Origin: Luteimicrobium subarcticum
GTDB taxonomy: Bacteria > Actinomycetota > Actinomycetes > Actinomycetales > Cellulomonadaceae
Reading direction: 5' to 3'
Length of the DNA stretch: 64,000 nucleotides
NCBI RefSeq assembly: GCF_002798015.1
Contig: NZ_PGTZ01000009.1
Location: 124,001 to 188,000, forward strand
Shown: one piece after another, positions 43,764-51,378 of the stretch
Numbering within the stretch: the first letter of the stretch is position 1
How the letters are laid out: each line of letters begins with the position of its first letter
Notes under the pieces: generated by a model
What the model saw: only the letters and a program-made list of their open reading frames with translations
The model's database searches: none
Told to the model about the DNA's origin: nothing
Program-made: the position numbers and the translations under genes

Positions 43764-44036
43764 ATGGCAATCAGGTGGACCAACAGCGCAAGCAAGCACG
43801 GCATCACCCGTGACGAGACGCTGTACGCCATGCAGAACCCGGTCCACGTCGAGCCCGAGTTCGACGAGTCCCGAGAAGGCACCGGCGAGCGCGCCGACCT
43901 GTTCATCGGTCCGCGACGACTCGGCGGCGAGTTGCTGGAGGTGATGGCACACCGTCGGGCACCCCGCGACCTCGTCGTGTTCCACGCGATGCCGCTCCGG
44001 CGCAAGTTCATGTGGATGATCCAAGAGGAGGAGTGA
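43764..44036 (+). CDS. BrnT-like toxin of a type II toxin-antitoxin module
   Basis: A 90-aa protein. IRWTNSASKHGITRDETLYA, then NPVHVEPEFDESREG and a C-terminal beta/basic segment (LEVMAHRRAPRDLVVFHAMP, LRRKFMWMIQ) follow the BrnT/RelE-like ribonuclease layout, although it lacks the usual WD of BrnT. It would cleave RNA when free. Its TGA overlaps the antitoxin ATG by one base (TGATG), so the toxin comes first and the pair is coupled. Confidence 0.7.
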   Translation: MAIRWTNSASKHGITRDETLYAMQNPVHVEPEFDESREGTGERADLFIGPRRLGGELLEVMAHRRAPRDLVVFHAMPLRRKFMWMIQEEE

Positions 44037-44392
44037 TGACCAACGAGACCACCGGGCACGGCCCGGACTACGAGGCATGGGCCGCGCAGATCGAAACCGA
44101 CCAGCGGCCCGCCCGGCCCAGCAGCAAGGCCCTTCGCGGCGACGCGGCACGCGCGTACGCTCGCGACCTGCTCGCGGACGTCGCGGAGACACCCGACGAG
44201 ATCACCGCGGTCGAGCGCACGGCGGGCCGCCCGTCGCTCGACACGAGCCCCGGCCCGTCGCCGATGTGGAAGCTGCGCGCTCCGAAGGACCTCGACACCC
44301 AGGTGCGGGCGCTCGCGGCTGCGCAGGGTCGCTCGGTTTCCGAGGTGCTGCGTGAGGCTGCGAGCGAGTACCTCGCGCGCCACGCCAGCTGA
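44036..44392 (+). CDS. antitoxin with C-terminal ribbon-helix-helix
   Basis: A 118-aa partner of the BrnT-like toxin. The N-terminal two thirds are acidic and probably wrap the toxin. The end (PMWKLRAPKDLDTQVRALAA, GRSVSEVLREAASEYLARH) is a CopG/Arc-type ribbon-helix-helix that should bind the palindrome upstream. The toxin-first order with a DNA-binding antitoxin matches BrnTA regulation. Confidence 0.75.
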   Translation: MTNETTGHGPDYEAWAAQIETDQRPARPSSKALRGDAARAYARDLLADVAETPDEITAVERTAGRPSLDTSPGPSPMWKLRAPKDLDTQVRALAAAQGRSVSEVLREAASEYLARHAS

Positions 44393-44422
44393 GGGCAGCA
44401 CCAGGATCGAGCTCGCCCGGCT

Positions 44423-44448
44423 CCCACCGTGGTTGCGGTGGGTAGCCT
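44423..44448 (+). promoter_or_regulatory. hairpin followed by leaderless -10
   Basis: CCCACCG (44423-44429) pairs with CGGTGGG (44436-44442), a terminator for the toxin-antitoxin unit. TAGCCT (44443-44448) follows directly, and the next GTG is 6 nt further. Confidence 0.5.
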
Positions 44449-44454
44449 CGTCGT

Positions 44455-44880
44455 GTGACTAACCTTGCCGCTCTCGCTGCCGAGCTCGACGTGTCCCGCA
44501 GTGCTGTGGGTGGGTTGTGCCGCCGCCTGGGCTGGGTGCGCGGGGGCCGGGCGTGGGATCTGTCTGTGGACCAGCAGGCGACGGTGCGAGCGCACTTTGC
44601 TGGTCGGTCCCGGGAGGCGTCGACGACGTGCCGGGTCGACGGGTGCGAGCGGGCTACTCACGTGCGCGGGTACTGCCGGCCGCACTATCGCCGCCTGCAG
44701 CGGCATGGGGATCCGTGCGCGAACGTGCCGGGCGGCGCGGAGCTGAACCGGGCGAAGACGCACTGCCCTGCCGGTCACGCGTACACGCCGGAGAACACGG
44801 CGGTGGTGTCGGGACGGCGGCGGTGTCAGCGGTGCCGAACCGAGCGGCGAGCCGCCAAGGCTGCGGGGGCACGCGCGTAG
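44455..44880 (+). CDS. phage-like HTH/zinc-motif protein, 141 aa
   Basis: The N-terminus is HTH-like (LAALAAELDVSRSAVGGLCR). Then come two Cys/His clusters: CRVDGCERATHVRGYCRPHY and CPAGHAYTPENT...RRCQRC. This arrangement is frequent in actinophage and mobile-element proteins next to HNH endonucleases, but no HNH core is present here. It may bind DNA through zinc. GTG start, leaderless. Function unknown. Confidence 0.6.
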   Translation: MTNLAALAAELDVSRSAVGGLCRRLGWVRGGRAWDLSVDQQATVRAHFAGRSREASTTCRVDGCERATHVRGYCRPHYRRLQRHGDPCANVPGGAELNRAKTHCPAGHAYTPENTAVVSGRRRCQRCRTERRAAKAAGARA

Positions 44881-44973
44881 CAGCGGGTGGTGTCGTTCCT
44901 GTTCAGAGGCGTGATCGGGTCGTTCCTGCTGTTATCTTCGCTCCACCTTTTCGGCACCAGGGACTGGAGTTTC

Positions 44974-46314
44974 GTGACCAAGATCGGCCTACGCAGGCTT
45001 GCGACCACCGCAGTGATCGGCCTCGCGTCGACGCTGTTGGCCGGCGGCGCGGCTCAGGCGAGCACGCCCACCCCGCACATCACCGGTCAGCCGACCAGCG
45101 TCGTGGTCAAGTCCGGTGCCCAAGCCACGTTCCGCGTCGCGGCGACCGGGTCGTCGCTGCACTACCAGTGGCAGTGGCGCTCTCCCGGGTCTTCGACCTG
45201 GCACTCGATCCGTGGCGCCACGCGCAGCTCTCGGACCATGACGGCCACCTCGGGCATGGACCGCAGGGTCTTCCGGGTCGTGGTGCGGAACGCCCACGGG
45301 CATGCGACGTCTCGTTCTGCGGTGCTCGGCGTCGCCCTCGCGCCCAAGGGCTACGACCAGTTCGTCGGGCAGGCCCACACGGATCCTGCGGTGAAGGCAG
45401 GCACCGCGATGAAGGCGCAGGCCGTCGCGACCGGCCGGTACCTGACCTACCGGTGGTACGCGAAGGCACCCGGGTCGACCTTCAAGGCGATTGCGGCAGC
45501 GACCCGCTCAACGTATTCGTTCGTCGCTACGAGTACGCGCTCTGGGTACCAGTACCGCGCCGTTGTCACGAACAAGGCCGGGAGCCGGACGTTGCCGACG
45601 CTGAGCCTGACCGTGTTGTCGGTCCCGAAGATCACCACCCAGCCCGCCAGCCAGGTCGCCGTCTACTCCGCGACCCACCAGCGGGTCGTCGCGACCGGCG
45701 GAGCTCTCTCGTACCGGTGGCAGCGCAGCCTCGACCTGAAGGTGTGGACCGACCTGTGGCCGGGCACCGACGACCGCGCGGATGCCACGCTGACGGCCAC
45801 CGACACCAAGAGCAACGGCATCGAGTACTTCCGGGTGCTCGTCACCAACGCGGTGGGCCACGCCGTCAGCAGCACCATTGAGGTCGATCACTTCGGCGGG
45901 CACCGCGCCGGACAAGTCGTGGCCGGCTCCGCGGTCGATCGGTCCGGCAAGGCGGTCACCGTCGCGAGCATCGACAACTCGTGGGGCCTCATTCTCGGAT
46001 CGACGACCACCACGGCGGACGTCGCCGATGCCACCGTATGGTCGGCGTCCGCTCAGATCCGAGTGTGCTCTCTCGCTGCGGGAGAGCCGGTGACGTACGG
46101 CCTCACGCACATCGACATGGCGCCGTCCTCCTACGCGACGATCACCCCTACTACCGAGAGCAGCGCGCCGAGCCTGGGTCAGTGCGCGTCGACGACGCTC
46201 GCGGGCATCTCCCAGAGCCAGGCCACGTGGACCGAGCCGTCCGGGCTCGAGTGGTGGTTCAAGCTGCCCATCGCGGGAGGTATCACTGCCCACGGAGGCA
46301 TCGCGGTGCAGTAG
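44974..46314 (+). CDS. secreted Ig-like domain protein, 446 aa
   Basis: GTG with GGAG upstream. The signal peptide is cleaved after GGAAQA. Three Ig-like beta domains follow; cores of the form ITxQPxS, YQWQWRSPG, FRVVVRNAHG repeat at about 85-95 aa spacing (ITGQPTSVVV, ITTQPASQVAV). A C-terminal domain of about 120 residues has two Cys (RVCSLA, GQCAST). There is no sorting signal or anchor, so it is released or non-covalently attached. It sits inside the island; an adhesion or carbohydrate-binding role is only inferred. Confidence 0.75.
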   Translation: MTKIGLRRLATTAVIGLASTLLAGGAAQASTPTPHITGQPTSVVVKSGAQATFRVAATGSSLHYQWQWRSPGSSTWHSIRGATRSSRTMTATSGMDRRVFRVVVRNAHGHATSRSAVLGVALAPKGYDQFVGQAHTDPAVKAGTAMKAQAVATGRYLTYRWYAKAPGSTFKAIAAATRSTYSFVATSTRSGYQYRAVVTNKAGSRTLPTLSLTVLSVPKITTQPASQVAVYSATHQRVVATGGALSYRWQRSLDLKVWTDLWPGTDDRADATLTATDTKSNGIEYFRVLVTNAVGHAVSSTIEVDHFGGHRAGQVVAGSAVDRSGKAVTVASIDNSWGLILGSTTTTADVADATVWSASAQIRVCSLAAGEPVTYGLTHIDMAPSSYATITPTTESSAPSLGQCASTTLAGISQSQATWTEPSGLEWWFKLPIAGGITAHGGIAVQ

Positions 46315-46321
46315 ATCCGAC

Positions 46322-46747
46322 TCATCGGGGGTCGTCGGTCAGGGTCCGGTAGAGGAGGGTGTTGGCGACGATCCAGCTCGCGAGGTGCGCGATGTCGGGT
46401 CCGTAGAGGATGTCGCCCCGGAGCCGGTTCACGGCGACGACGGGCGAGGTCTCGTCGACGAGGCCTCCAACTGCGCCACCGAGGTAGAGGTGGCCGTGGA
46501 TCATCCACGCGTGCTGGGACCAGCGGATGTGCCAGCCGCGGCTGGTGCCGGGCAGCTCCGTCGCTGCGTCGCTGTGGGAGGCGAGGATCTGTGTCTTGAT
46601 CGAGGCGGCGCTGTCGGCGGCCGCGGTGTCGTTGCCGGTGAAGTGCGTCGGGCCGAGCGCGGAGGGTGCCAGGGCGTCGAGCAGGTCGTGGATCGTGGCC
46701 GGCTGCGCGGCGAGCGCTGAGTCGAGGATGTCGACGGGGTGCGGCAC
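46322..46747 (-). CDS. hypothetical protein, 141 aa
   Basis: GTG start 2 nt after the stop of the frameshifted gene upstream, with GGAGG in its tail. The N-terminus is helical (VDILDSALAAQPATIHDLLD). The middle has GWHIRWSQHAWMIHGHLYLG and the end is DIAHLASWIVANTLLYRTL. It is soluble, with many Ala/His/Asp. No known domain. It pairs with the gene upstream as a two-gene unit. Confidence 0.5.
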   Translation of the reverse strand: MPHPVDILDSALAAQPATIHDLLDALAPSALGPTHFTGNDTAAADSAASIKTQILASHSDAATELPGTSRGWHIRWSQHAWMIHGHLYLGGAVGGLVDETSPVVAVNRLRGDILYGPDIAHLASWIVANTLLYRTLTDDPR

Positions 46748-46749
46748 GG

Positions 46750-47168
46750 TCAGGCCTCCATGCGGGGGTCGTTGTTGATCAGGGACAGGCCGTCAGGACT
46801 CAGGTTGCCGGCGGCGCGCAGGAGCGCCTCGACGAGGCGGACGCGGCCGAGGACCCAGGCGATGCCGCCGGGGCGTTCGGCGAGGTGCAGCACGCGGTTG
46901 TCGATGGCGACCTCGACGAGCCGGTAGGTCGGGATGTGGCCGAGCAGGAAGCAGGGTCCGGTGGTGGCACCCTCGCGCATCGCCGCGGTCGTCGGGCCCT
47001 CGTCAGGGGTGCCGTTGCGGAAGGCATAGACCTCGCGGGTGCGGGTGACGTAGGCGACGGTCCAGGAGCGGGTCGGGTCGAGGTCTAGAGCCGGTGGCTG
47101 ATTTCGGGGCGCTGGCTCGTGCGGCGCTCGTCGTTCTCCTGGACGAACGCGCGAAGACGGTCACCCAT
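46750..47168 (-). pseudogene. frameshifted hypothetical protein
   Basis: An ATG at 47168 opens MGDRLRAFVQENDERRTSQR and reaches TAG at 47087. Directly after, another frame continues sensibly as LDLDPTRSWTVAYVTRTREV and runs to the TGA at 46750 without a start codon of its own. A single indel near 47085 restores one protein of about 138 aa. Its promoter region shares the palindrome with the divergent gene. Function unknown. Confidence 0.5.
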
Positions 47169-47177
47169 CGCTTCTGG

Positions 47178-47216
47178 TTGTCAAGTGACAAGTTTGGTGT
47201 AGATTTTCACTTGTCA
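47178..47216. promoter_or_regulatory. shared divergent promoter with TTGTCA palindromes
   Basis: TTGTCA-AG-TGACAA (47178-47191) is a perfect palindrome, and TGACAAGT (47186-47193) is mirrored by ACTTGTCA (47209-47216). TTGTCA, 16 nt and TAGATT (47200-47205) form the plus-strand promoter. It lies between two divergent frameshifted genes. Confidence 0.55.
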
Positions 47217-47238
47217 GTCAGCAACCACGGAGATGATG

Positions 47239-47453
47239 ATGCACAAGGACCTGTCGGAAGATCCTCGACGCGATCCAGGACGCCGGCTGCGACGTCGAGA
47301 TCAACAAGAAGGGTCACCCCGAGGTCTACACCAGGACCACCGACCGCGAGAAGGTCACGACCTTCTCCGGAACCCCGAGCGACCGGCGATCGTGGCTCAA
47401 CTCGCTCGCACCTCTCAAGCGCCGCGGCTTCCGCTGGCCCCCTAGGGCCTGAC
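47239..47453 (+). pseudogene. HicA-like small protein with a 1-nt frameshift
   Basis: The start reads MHKDL, then the frame must shift by one base near 47254 to give RKILDAIQDAGCDVEINKKG, VTTFSGTPSDRRSWLNSLA and GFRWPP, a well-formed HicA-like/phage small protein of about 70 aa. In the shifted frame a TGA directly upstream leaves no other start. So either the gene is dead or a base is miscalled. Confidence 0.55.
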
Positions 47454-47458
47454 CGCGG

Positions 47459-47489
47459 GGGAGCGGGAGGCCACCAGCCTCCCGCTCCC
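47459..47489 (+). terminator. 13-bp hairpin
   Basis: GGGAGCGGGAGGC (47459-47471) pairs perfectly with GCCTCCCGCTCCC (47477-47489). It separates the HicA-like gene from the next HTH gene. Confidence 0.65.
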
Positions 47490-47522
47490 GAACACCACCC
47501 ACCGACCAAGAAGAAGGCACTC

Positions 47523-47951
47523 ATGACCACCGACCACAACGCGACGATCACCTTCGACACCCGCGACCCTGCCGGCAACATCGACGACGACATCCTCGAG
47601 ACCCTGACCGGCTACAGCCCCGCCACCGGCCGCGACGAGCGCCAGCACGTCCAGGTCTTCATCACCTTCCCCGCCAACAACCTCGAGCAGGCCTTCGTCA
47701 TCGCGTTCGGCCTCGCCGCCCGCACCTCCCTGCCCGTGCTCGCACTCGAGGTCCTGCCCACCACCGAATTCGACGCCCGCAACTTCGGCCCGAGCACCAA
47801 GAGCGTCACCGTCAGCGAGGCCGCCGAGATCCTGGGCATCACCCGCCAGGCCGTCCTGCAGCGCATCAAGACCGGCGCGCTGCCCGCCGAGAAGGTCGGC
47901 CCCGTCTACACCATCCCCGCCGCCGCCCTCACGCCCCCCGAGGCCGGGTGA
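47523..47951 (+). CDS. excisionase-type HTH protein, 142 aa
   Basis: The N-terminal 90 residues are unassigned (HVQVFITFPANNLEQAFVIA). The C-terminus SVTVSEAAEILGITRQAVLQ...GALPAEKVGPVYTIP is a MerR/excisionase-like winged helix, as in many phage and plasmid regulators. AAGAAGAAGG precedes the ATG. It may control island genes or excision. The target is unknown. Confidence 0.65.
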   Translation: MTTDHNATITFDTRDPAGNIDDDILETLTGYSPATGRDERQHVQVFITFPANNLEQAFVIAFGLAARTSLPVLALEVLPTTEFDARNFGPSTKSVTVSEAAEILGITRQAVLQRIKTGALPAEKVGPVYTIPAAALTPPEAG

Positions 47952-48029
47952 TCGACGTGAACCACACACCCTGGCATACTCGACTCAGCGCCCCCGCACA
48001 CCGGCACCGCTGCCCGCCGGGAGACGCCC

Positions 48030-48209
48030 ATGAGCTCGACGACGACGCGACCCCCGCGACTGACCTACCGCGACATCCGCGACGCACTGGCATCCCACCG
48101 CGCAACGACCCTCCTGGTCGCACTCGCCTGGATCGCGATCACCCTCACGACCGTCCGCCCCCGCGTCGACCTCGCCCCCTGCCGCCACGCAGGTTGCCGA
48201 GGGCCATGA
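48030..48209 (+). CDS. small single-helix membrane protein, 59 aa
   Basis: ATG with GGGAGA upstream; a CATACT -10 lies about 48 nt before it. The sequence MSSTTTRPPRLTYRDIRDAL is followed by one hydrophobic helix (TTLLVALAWIAITLTTV) and a short basic tail. The last 8 codons overlap the truncated AlbA-type fragment on the other strand, so the 3' end may be a junction product. Function unknown. Confidence 0.45.
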   Translation: MSSTTTRPPRLTYRDIRDALASHRATTLLVALAWIAITLTTVRPRVDLAPCRHAGCRGP

Positions 48210-48330
48210 CAGCCCGCGCGATGCGCGCACAGTAGGCTCTGTCCGCCAACGATCCCGGGCCCTTCACCTCGAAGGAGCGTGACTCGTGCCCCAGCGCGAG
48301 CAGTTCCTCGACGTCTCCGGTCTCCGGCAT
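48187..48330 (-). pseudogene. 5' fragment of an AlbA_2 (Schlafen-like) domain gene
   Basis: From an ATG at 48330 the frame reads LLALGHESRSFEVKGPGSLA and RAVMALGNLR, the first strands of the AlbA_2/divergent AAA domain, and then turns into Gly/Arg repeats at about 48190. Only about 47 codons of a family that usually exceeds 200 remain. The break marks a deletion or insertion point. Confidence 0.6.
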
Positions 48331-48689
48331 GGGCCCGAATCTAGCCGCATGCTCTGGCGCACGTGGTGAGAGACCCCACGGTGCGCACATGCGCGCCCTC
48401 GGAATCGCGAAGCTCCGCGCGCCAGTTGGCAGGTGGCCATCGCACGGCGCATCACGCGCTCACTCTCGACGTCGTCGAGGTGCAGGCGAGAGGCGAAGGC
48501 GCCCAAGGCCGCCCCTGAGACGTCAGAGAGGGCTTCGCCGAAACACGCGCACTACGCATACCAGACACACCTTGGCGTCTTCCCAGGGGTGGCCTCGTGC
48601 CTTACCGCACGATGCGACAAAGCACGCTACCTCTCTGACCTGCGACGATGCCGCAGCACCCCAGGCGCCTTACCCCGTGCGGCAGTCCC
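48331..48689. other. decayed intergenic stretch
   Basis: No intact gene. On the minus strand, 48520-48400 reads as a plausible gene piece (LHLDDVESERVMRRAMATCQ) without start or stop context. The rest shows no signal, repeat or hairpin that I could support. Confidence 0.3.
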
Positions 48690-49396
48690 AAGCCGGCCCC
48701 AGGCCTGGCACCATCTGGTGTGACGGCACCCTCTACTCCACCGCGCTCCCCGACGCCCTGCGCAACCTCGAGCCACCAGCGATCGCGATGACCGGCGAAC
48801 AGAAGGCCCGCATCCGCGACGTCTTCGACGCCCGGGCACCGTACGCCTTCGTCGCCCACTCCAAGCCGGTTCCGGGACGCCACGCCCGCCGGTTCAAAGG
48901 CCCCTGCCTCGCCGGACACGTCCGCTGCCCCAACTGGCCGGCGTCGATGCGCCTCGGACCCGAGGTCCCGACGACCACCTGCGTCCCGGGCAGCGACTGT
49001 GGTTGCGGCAAGACCGTCTCCGTCCCCGACACCCTGAACGAACGCGACCGCCAGCCCCAGGCGTGGCAGTCCAACGCGTGGGCCGCCTCCTACAACCGGC
49101 GCACCCGCATCGAAGGCGCCAACGCCCAGATCCGCTACCAAGACCTCAACGTCAACCGCGGCTTCTTCCGCATGCTCGGCCGCACCGCCACCGCCCTGCT
49201 CCTCGCCCTGACCCTCGCCGGCAACAACGCCCACCACCTGCACCACTGGTACCTCGGCCGCGGACTGCCCGAACCCTGGGCGGGCGAACTCGACGAACCC
49301 GCCTACGACGGACCCCTACGCCGCTACACCAGAACCCGCGGACGACGCAGCCACGCCCCACCCCCCAGCTCCAGCACCCCGGCGACAACCCAGTAG
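48690..49396 (+). pseudogene. transposase-like protein, N-terminally truncated
   Basis: The open frame reads GTIWCDGTLYSTALPDALRN, then a Cys-rich segment (GPCLAGHVRCPNWPASMRLG, GSDCGCGKTVSVPDTLNERD), then SYNRRTRIEGANAQIRYQDL and FRMLGRTATALLLALTLAGN. This C-terminal block is characteristic of a family of actinobacterial transposase-like proteins. No start or N-terminal catalytic half is present upstream. Confidence 0.6.
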
Positions 49397-49574
49397 CAGC
49401 ACCACCCGACCACAACGACGTCGCCGCTCCCCCGCACGCATCCAGCTCGGTCGCAACCGAGCCGACAGGGCTTTCACAGCGCCCAGCGCACAGCCACCCG
49501 GACGAGCCCGCCTGCGCTCCGACGCACTAGGCCGTGTCTCCCAGCCGAGGCGTTGGTGCCTGTAGGTTGCCGAA

Positions 49575-49928
49575 ATGGCGACCTCTGACGCACAGGACTA
49601 CTGCGACTGGTGCTATGGGCCGCTCTCTGCGGAGTCGACGGCCCGCTCTCGTTGGCTAGGCCTGACTCTTGAGGATGCTTGGGCGTGCGCGACGTGCATC
49701 GAGAAGGGGCGCTACCGGGTCCCTCCTGACGGCTGGGACGGTCCGACGGACGAGTGGCTCGCGAGCGACCAGTACGTCCTGAGTGCAGATGATCGGAGGG
49801 CGGTCCTCAACGCGCTGAACGAAGTCCTGGACGGTCCCGATGCGATCGAGGAATGGGAGTTCGGCCTGCGTATGGGGGTCTCAAGAGACGAAGCCCGTCA
49901 GGTCTGGCGACGGATCGCAGGTGGGTGA
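49575..49928 (+). CDS. IS passenger protein with CxxC motifs, 117 aa
   Basis: Soluble acidic protein. CDWCYGPLS and CATCIEKGRYRVP form a likely zinc ribbon (two CxxC, 20-25 residues apart); the C-terminal half is helical (DRRAVLNALNEVLDGPDAIE). TAGGTT lies exactly 6 nt before the ATG, so it has its own leaderless promoter inside the IS. Its 3' end overlaps the transposase 3' end by 30 nt. It is not a known IS accessory protein. Function unknown. Confidence 0.65.
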   Translation: MATSDAQDYCDWCYGPLSAESTARSRWLGLTLEDAWACATCIEKGRYRVPPDGWDGPTDEWLASDQYVLSADDRRAVLNALNEVLDGPDAIEEWEFGLRMGVSRDEARQVWRRIAGG

Positions 49929-50839
49929 GTGCCTGTCCGCAGCCAGGCGATGATGGCGGCCAGCACCGCACCTGCGCGGTAGACGATGGCGTGCTTGTCG
50001 TAGCGGGTCGCCAGGCCGCGCCACTGCTTGAGCAGACTGAAGGACCGCTCGACGATGTTGCGCCGCTTGTAGGTCTCGGCGTCGAACTTCGGCGGTCGCC
50101 CGCCCGCAGAGCCGCGACGTGTGCGGTTGGCCTGTTGGTCGGAAGGTTCGGCGATTACCGTCCTGATCCCGCGGCGCCGCAGTAGCGCGCGAGTGGCCCT
50201 GGACGAGTACGCCTTGTCTCCGATGATCCTGTCCGGTGTGTCCGCGGGCGGCCAGGACCCATCCTCGGGACTCGAATCTCGCCGAGCAGTAGCTGCAGCG
50301 CCCGCCCGTCATGGCTCTGCCCTGGCGTGACGACGACGGCCAGAGGTCGGCCACGGCCATCGACAGCGTGATGGATCTTGCTGGTCAGCCCGCCACGAGA
50401 ACGGCCGACCCCATGGCCCGCAGGCTCTCTGTGGACGGCTTCATCACCGTGATTCTTGTGATTCGACGTCGCCCCCTGTGTCCTTCTCCGGGCGCGTCGT
50501 GTTCGTCGCGTGTTGGTGGGCGCGGTTGATGGTCGAGTCCACCGACACGGTCCAGTCGATCTCACCTGCGGCATCGGCCTCGGCCATCAACTGGGCCAGA
50601 ACGCGGTCCCAGGTGCCGTCGTCGGCGAACTTCTTGTGCCGCTTCCACACCGTCTGCCACGGACCGAACGCCTCGCGGGGAAGGTCCCGCCACGGGATCC
50701 CAGTCCGATACCGGTAGGCGATGCCCTCGACGATGGTGCGGTGGTCACCGAACGGGCGACCCACCTTGCCCGCATTCGACGGCAGCAGAGGCTCAATCCG
50801 CTCCCACTGCTCGTCGGTCAAAACCCGGAAACGACTCAC
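49899..50839 (-). pseudogene. IS5-family transposase with two frameshifts
   Basis: Three frames give one protein: FRVLTDEQWERIEPLLPSN to DSTINRAHQHAT (50839-50450), then GRSRGGLTSKIHHAVDGRGR to LLGEIRVPR (50449-50248), then RIIGDKAYSSRATRALLRRR to NIVERSFSLLKQWRGLATRY (to 49899). The DDE core is split. The first shift, at TCACGGTGATG, could be a programmed slip as in some IS5 relatives; the second, near 50245, is probably a mutation, so transposition is likely lost. Confidence 0.8.
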
Positions 50840-50906
50840 GGCCGCGAGTTTGCCGCCGGCCTCACCTCAGAGTTGGGAGACACGCCCTAGGAGGCGCCCG
50901 GACACG

Positions 50907-50945
50907 ACGAAACCCTCGGCCGGATCAACCGGCCGAGGGTTTCGT
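50907..50945. terminator. 17-bp hairpin next to tRNA-Leu
   Basis: A stem of 17 perfect pairs (50907-50923 with 50929-50945) and a 5-nt loop; the arms contain AAACCCTCGG and CCGAGGGTTT. It serves as the tRNA-Leu terminator on the minus strand. Confidence 0.85.
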
Positions 50946-50982
50946 AAACGGGACTGCCTCCCAGTAGGAAACATCCCCTGTG

Positions 50983-51065
50983 TGCGCGAGGGGGGACTTG
51001 AACCCCCACGCCCTTGCGGGCACTGGCACCTGAAGCCAGCGCGTCTGCCATTTCGCCACTCGCGC
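50983..51065 (-). tRNA. tRNA-Leu (anticodon CAG)
   Basis: Acceptor GCGCGAG pairs with CTCGCGC, discriminator A. The D arm GCGAAATGGCAGACGCGC, the anticodon stem CTGGC/GCCAG with loop TTCAGGT (CAG reads CUG), the long class II variable arm TGCCCGCAAGGGCGT, and the T arm GGGGG-TTCAAGT-CCCCC are all present. CCA is not encoded. It marks the boundary between the accessory island and the kinase locus. Confidence 0.97.
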
Positions 51066-51378
51066 GCGCCGTTGGACTCTAGCACGGTGCGGGCCTGACC
51101 TCCGAACCGGCCCGGTCGGCGCCGACCAAGACCCGTCCACAGCCCCGCCGGGGGCCCGATCTCCACAGCGTCCCCGCATCTCGGACCCACGAAACGCCCG
51201 AACAGGAAAGGATGACGCCCGGCGGATCGATACGATCGGGGGGCGCGTGCCGCGCCGGTCTGCAAGGGTGACCCCCGGGCAGTGCGGTCGGCGACACCGT
51301 CCCGCCCGCCCGGACCTCGGGCGCCACGGGCTGCGTGCAGGGGTCGAAGAGCACAGGACTGGACGAGGAGGAGGCGCC
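51066..51378 (+). promoter_or_regulatory. fhaA upstream region
   Basis: No gene seen between tRNA-Leu and fhaA. TACGAT (51231-51236), inside the palindrome GATCG-ATA-CGATC (51225-51237), is the best -10 for the fhaA-pknB operon. GACGAGGAGGAGGCGCC gives the fhaA ribosome site. Confidence 0.45.

Larger units (their letters stand above)
49531..50886. mobile_element. IS5-family insertion sequence with passenger gene
   Basis: The left end GCCGTGTCTCCCA (49531) and the right end, inverted, GGCGTGTCTCCCA (from 50886) match at 12 of 13 bases. CTAG flanks both sides (49527-49530 and 50887-50890), the 4-bp target duplication typical of the IS5 group. The element is 1356 bp and carries a broken transposase on the minus strand and an unrelated gene (49575-49928) on the plus strand. 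Confidence 0.8.

Noticed and set aside
47948-48235. 95-aa Pro/Arg-rich ORF
   Set aside because: Shadow of the 59-aa membrane-protein frame, which has a ribosome site and a hydrophobic helix.
49881-50360. 159-aa ORF inside the IS
   Set aside because: Wrong frame of the transposase; the DDE-type sequence reads in the other frames.
50983-51065. tRNA-Leu as an attB with a matching attL at the island's far end
   Set aside because: No second copy of the tRNA 3' sequence was found near 42.3 kb by reading.
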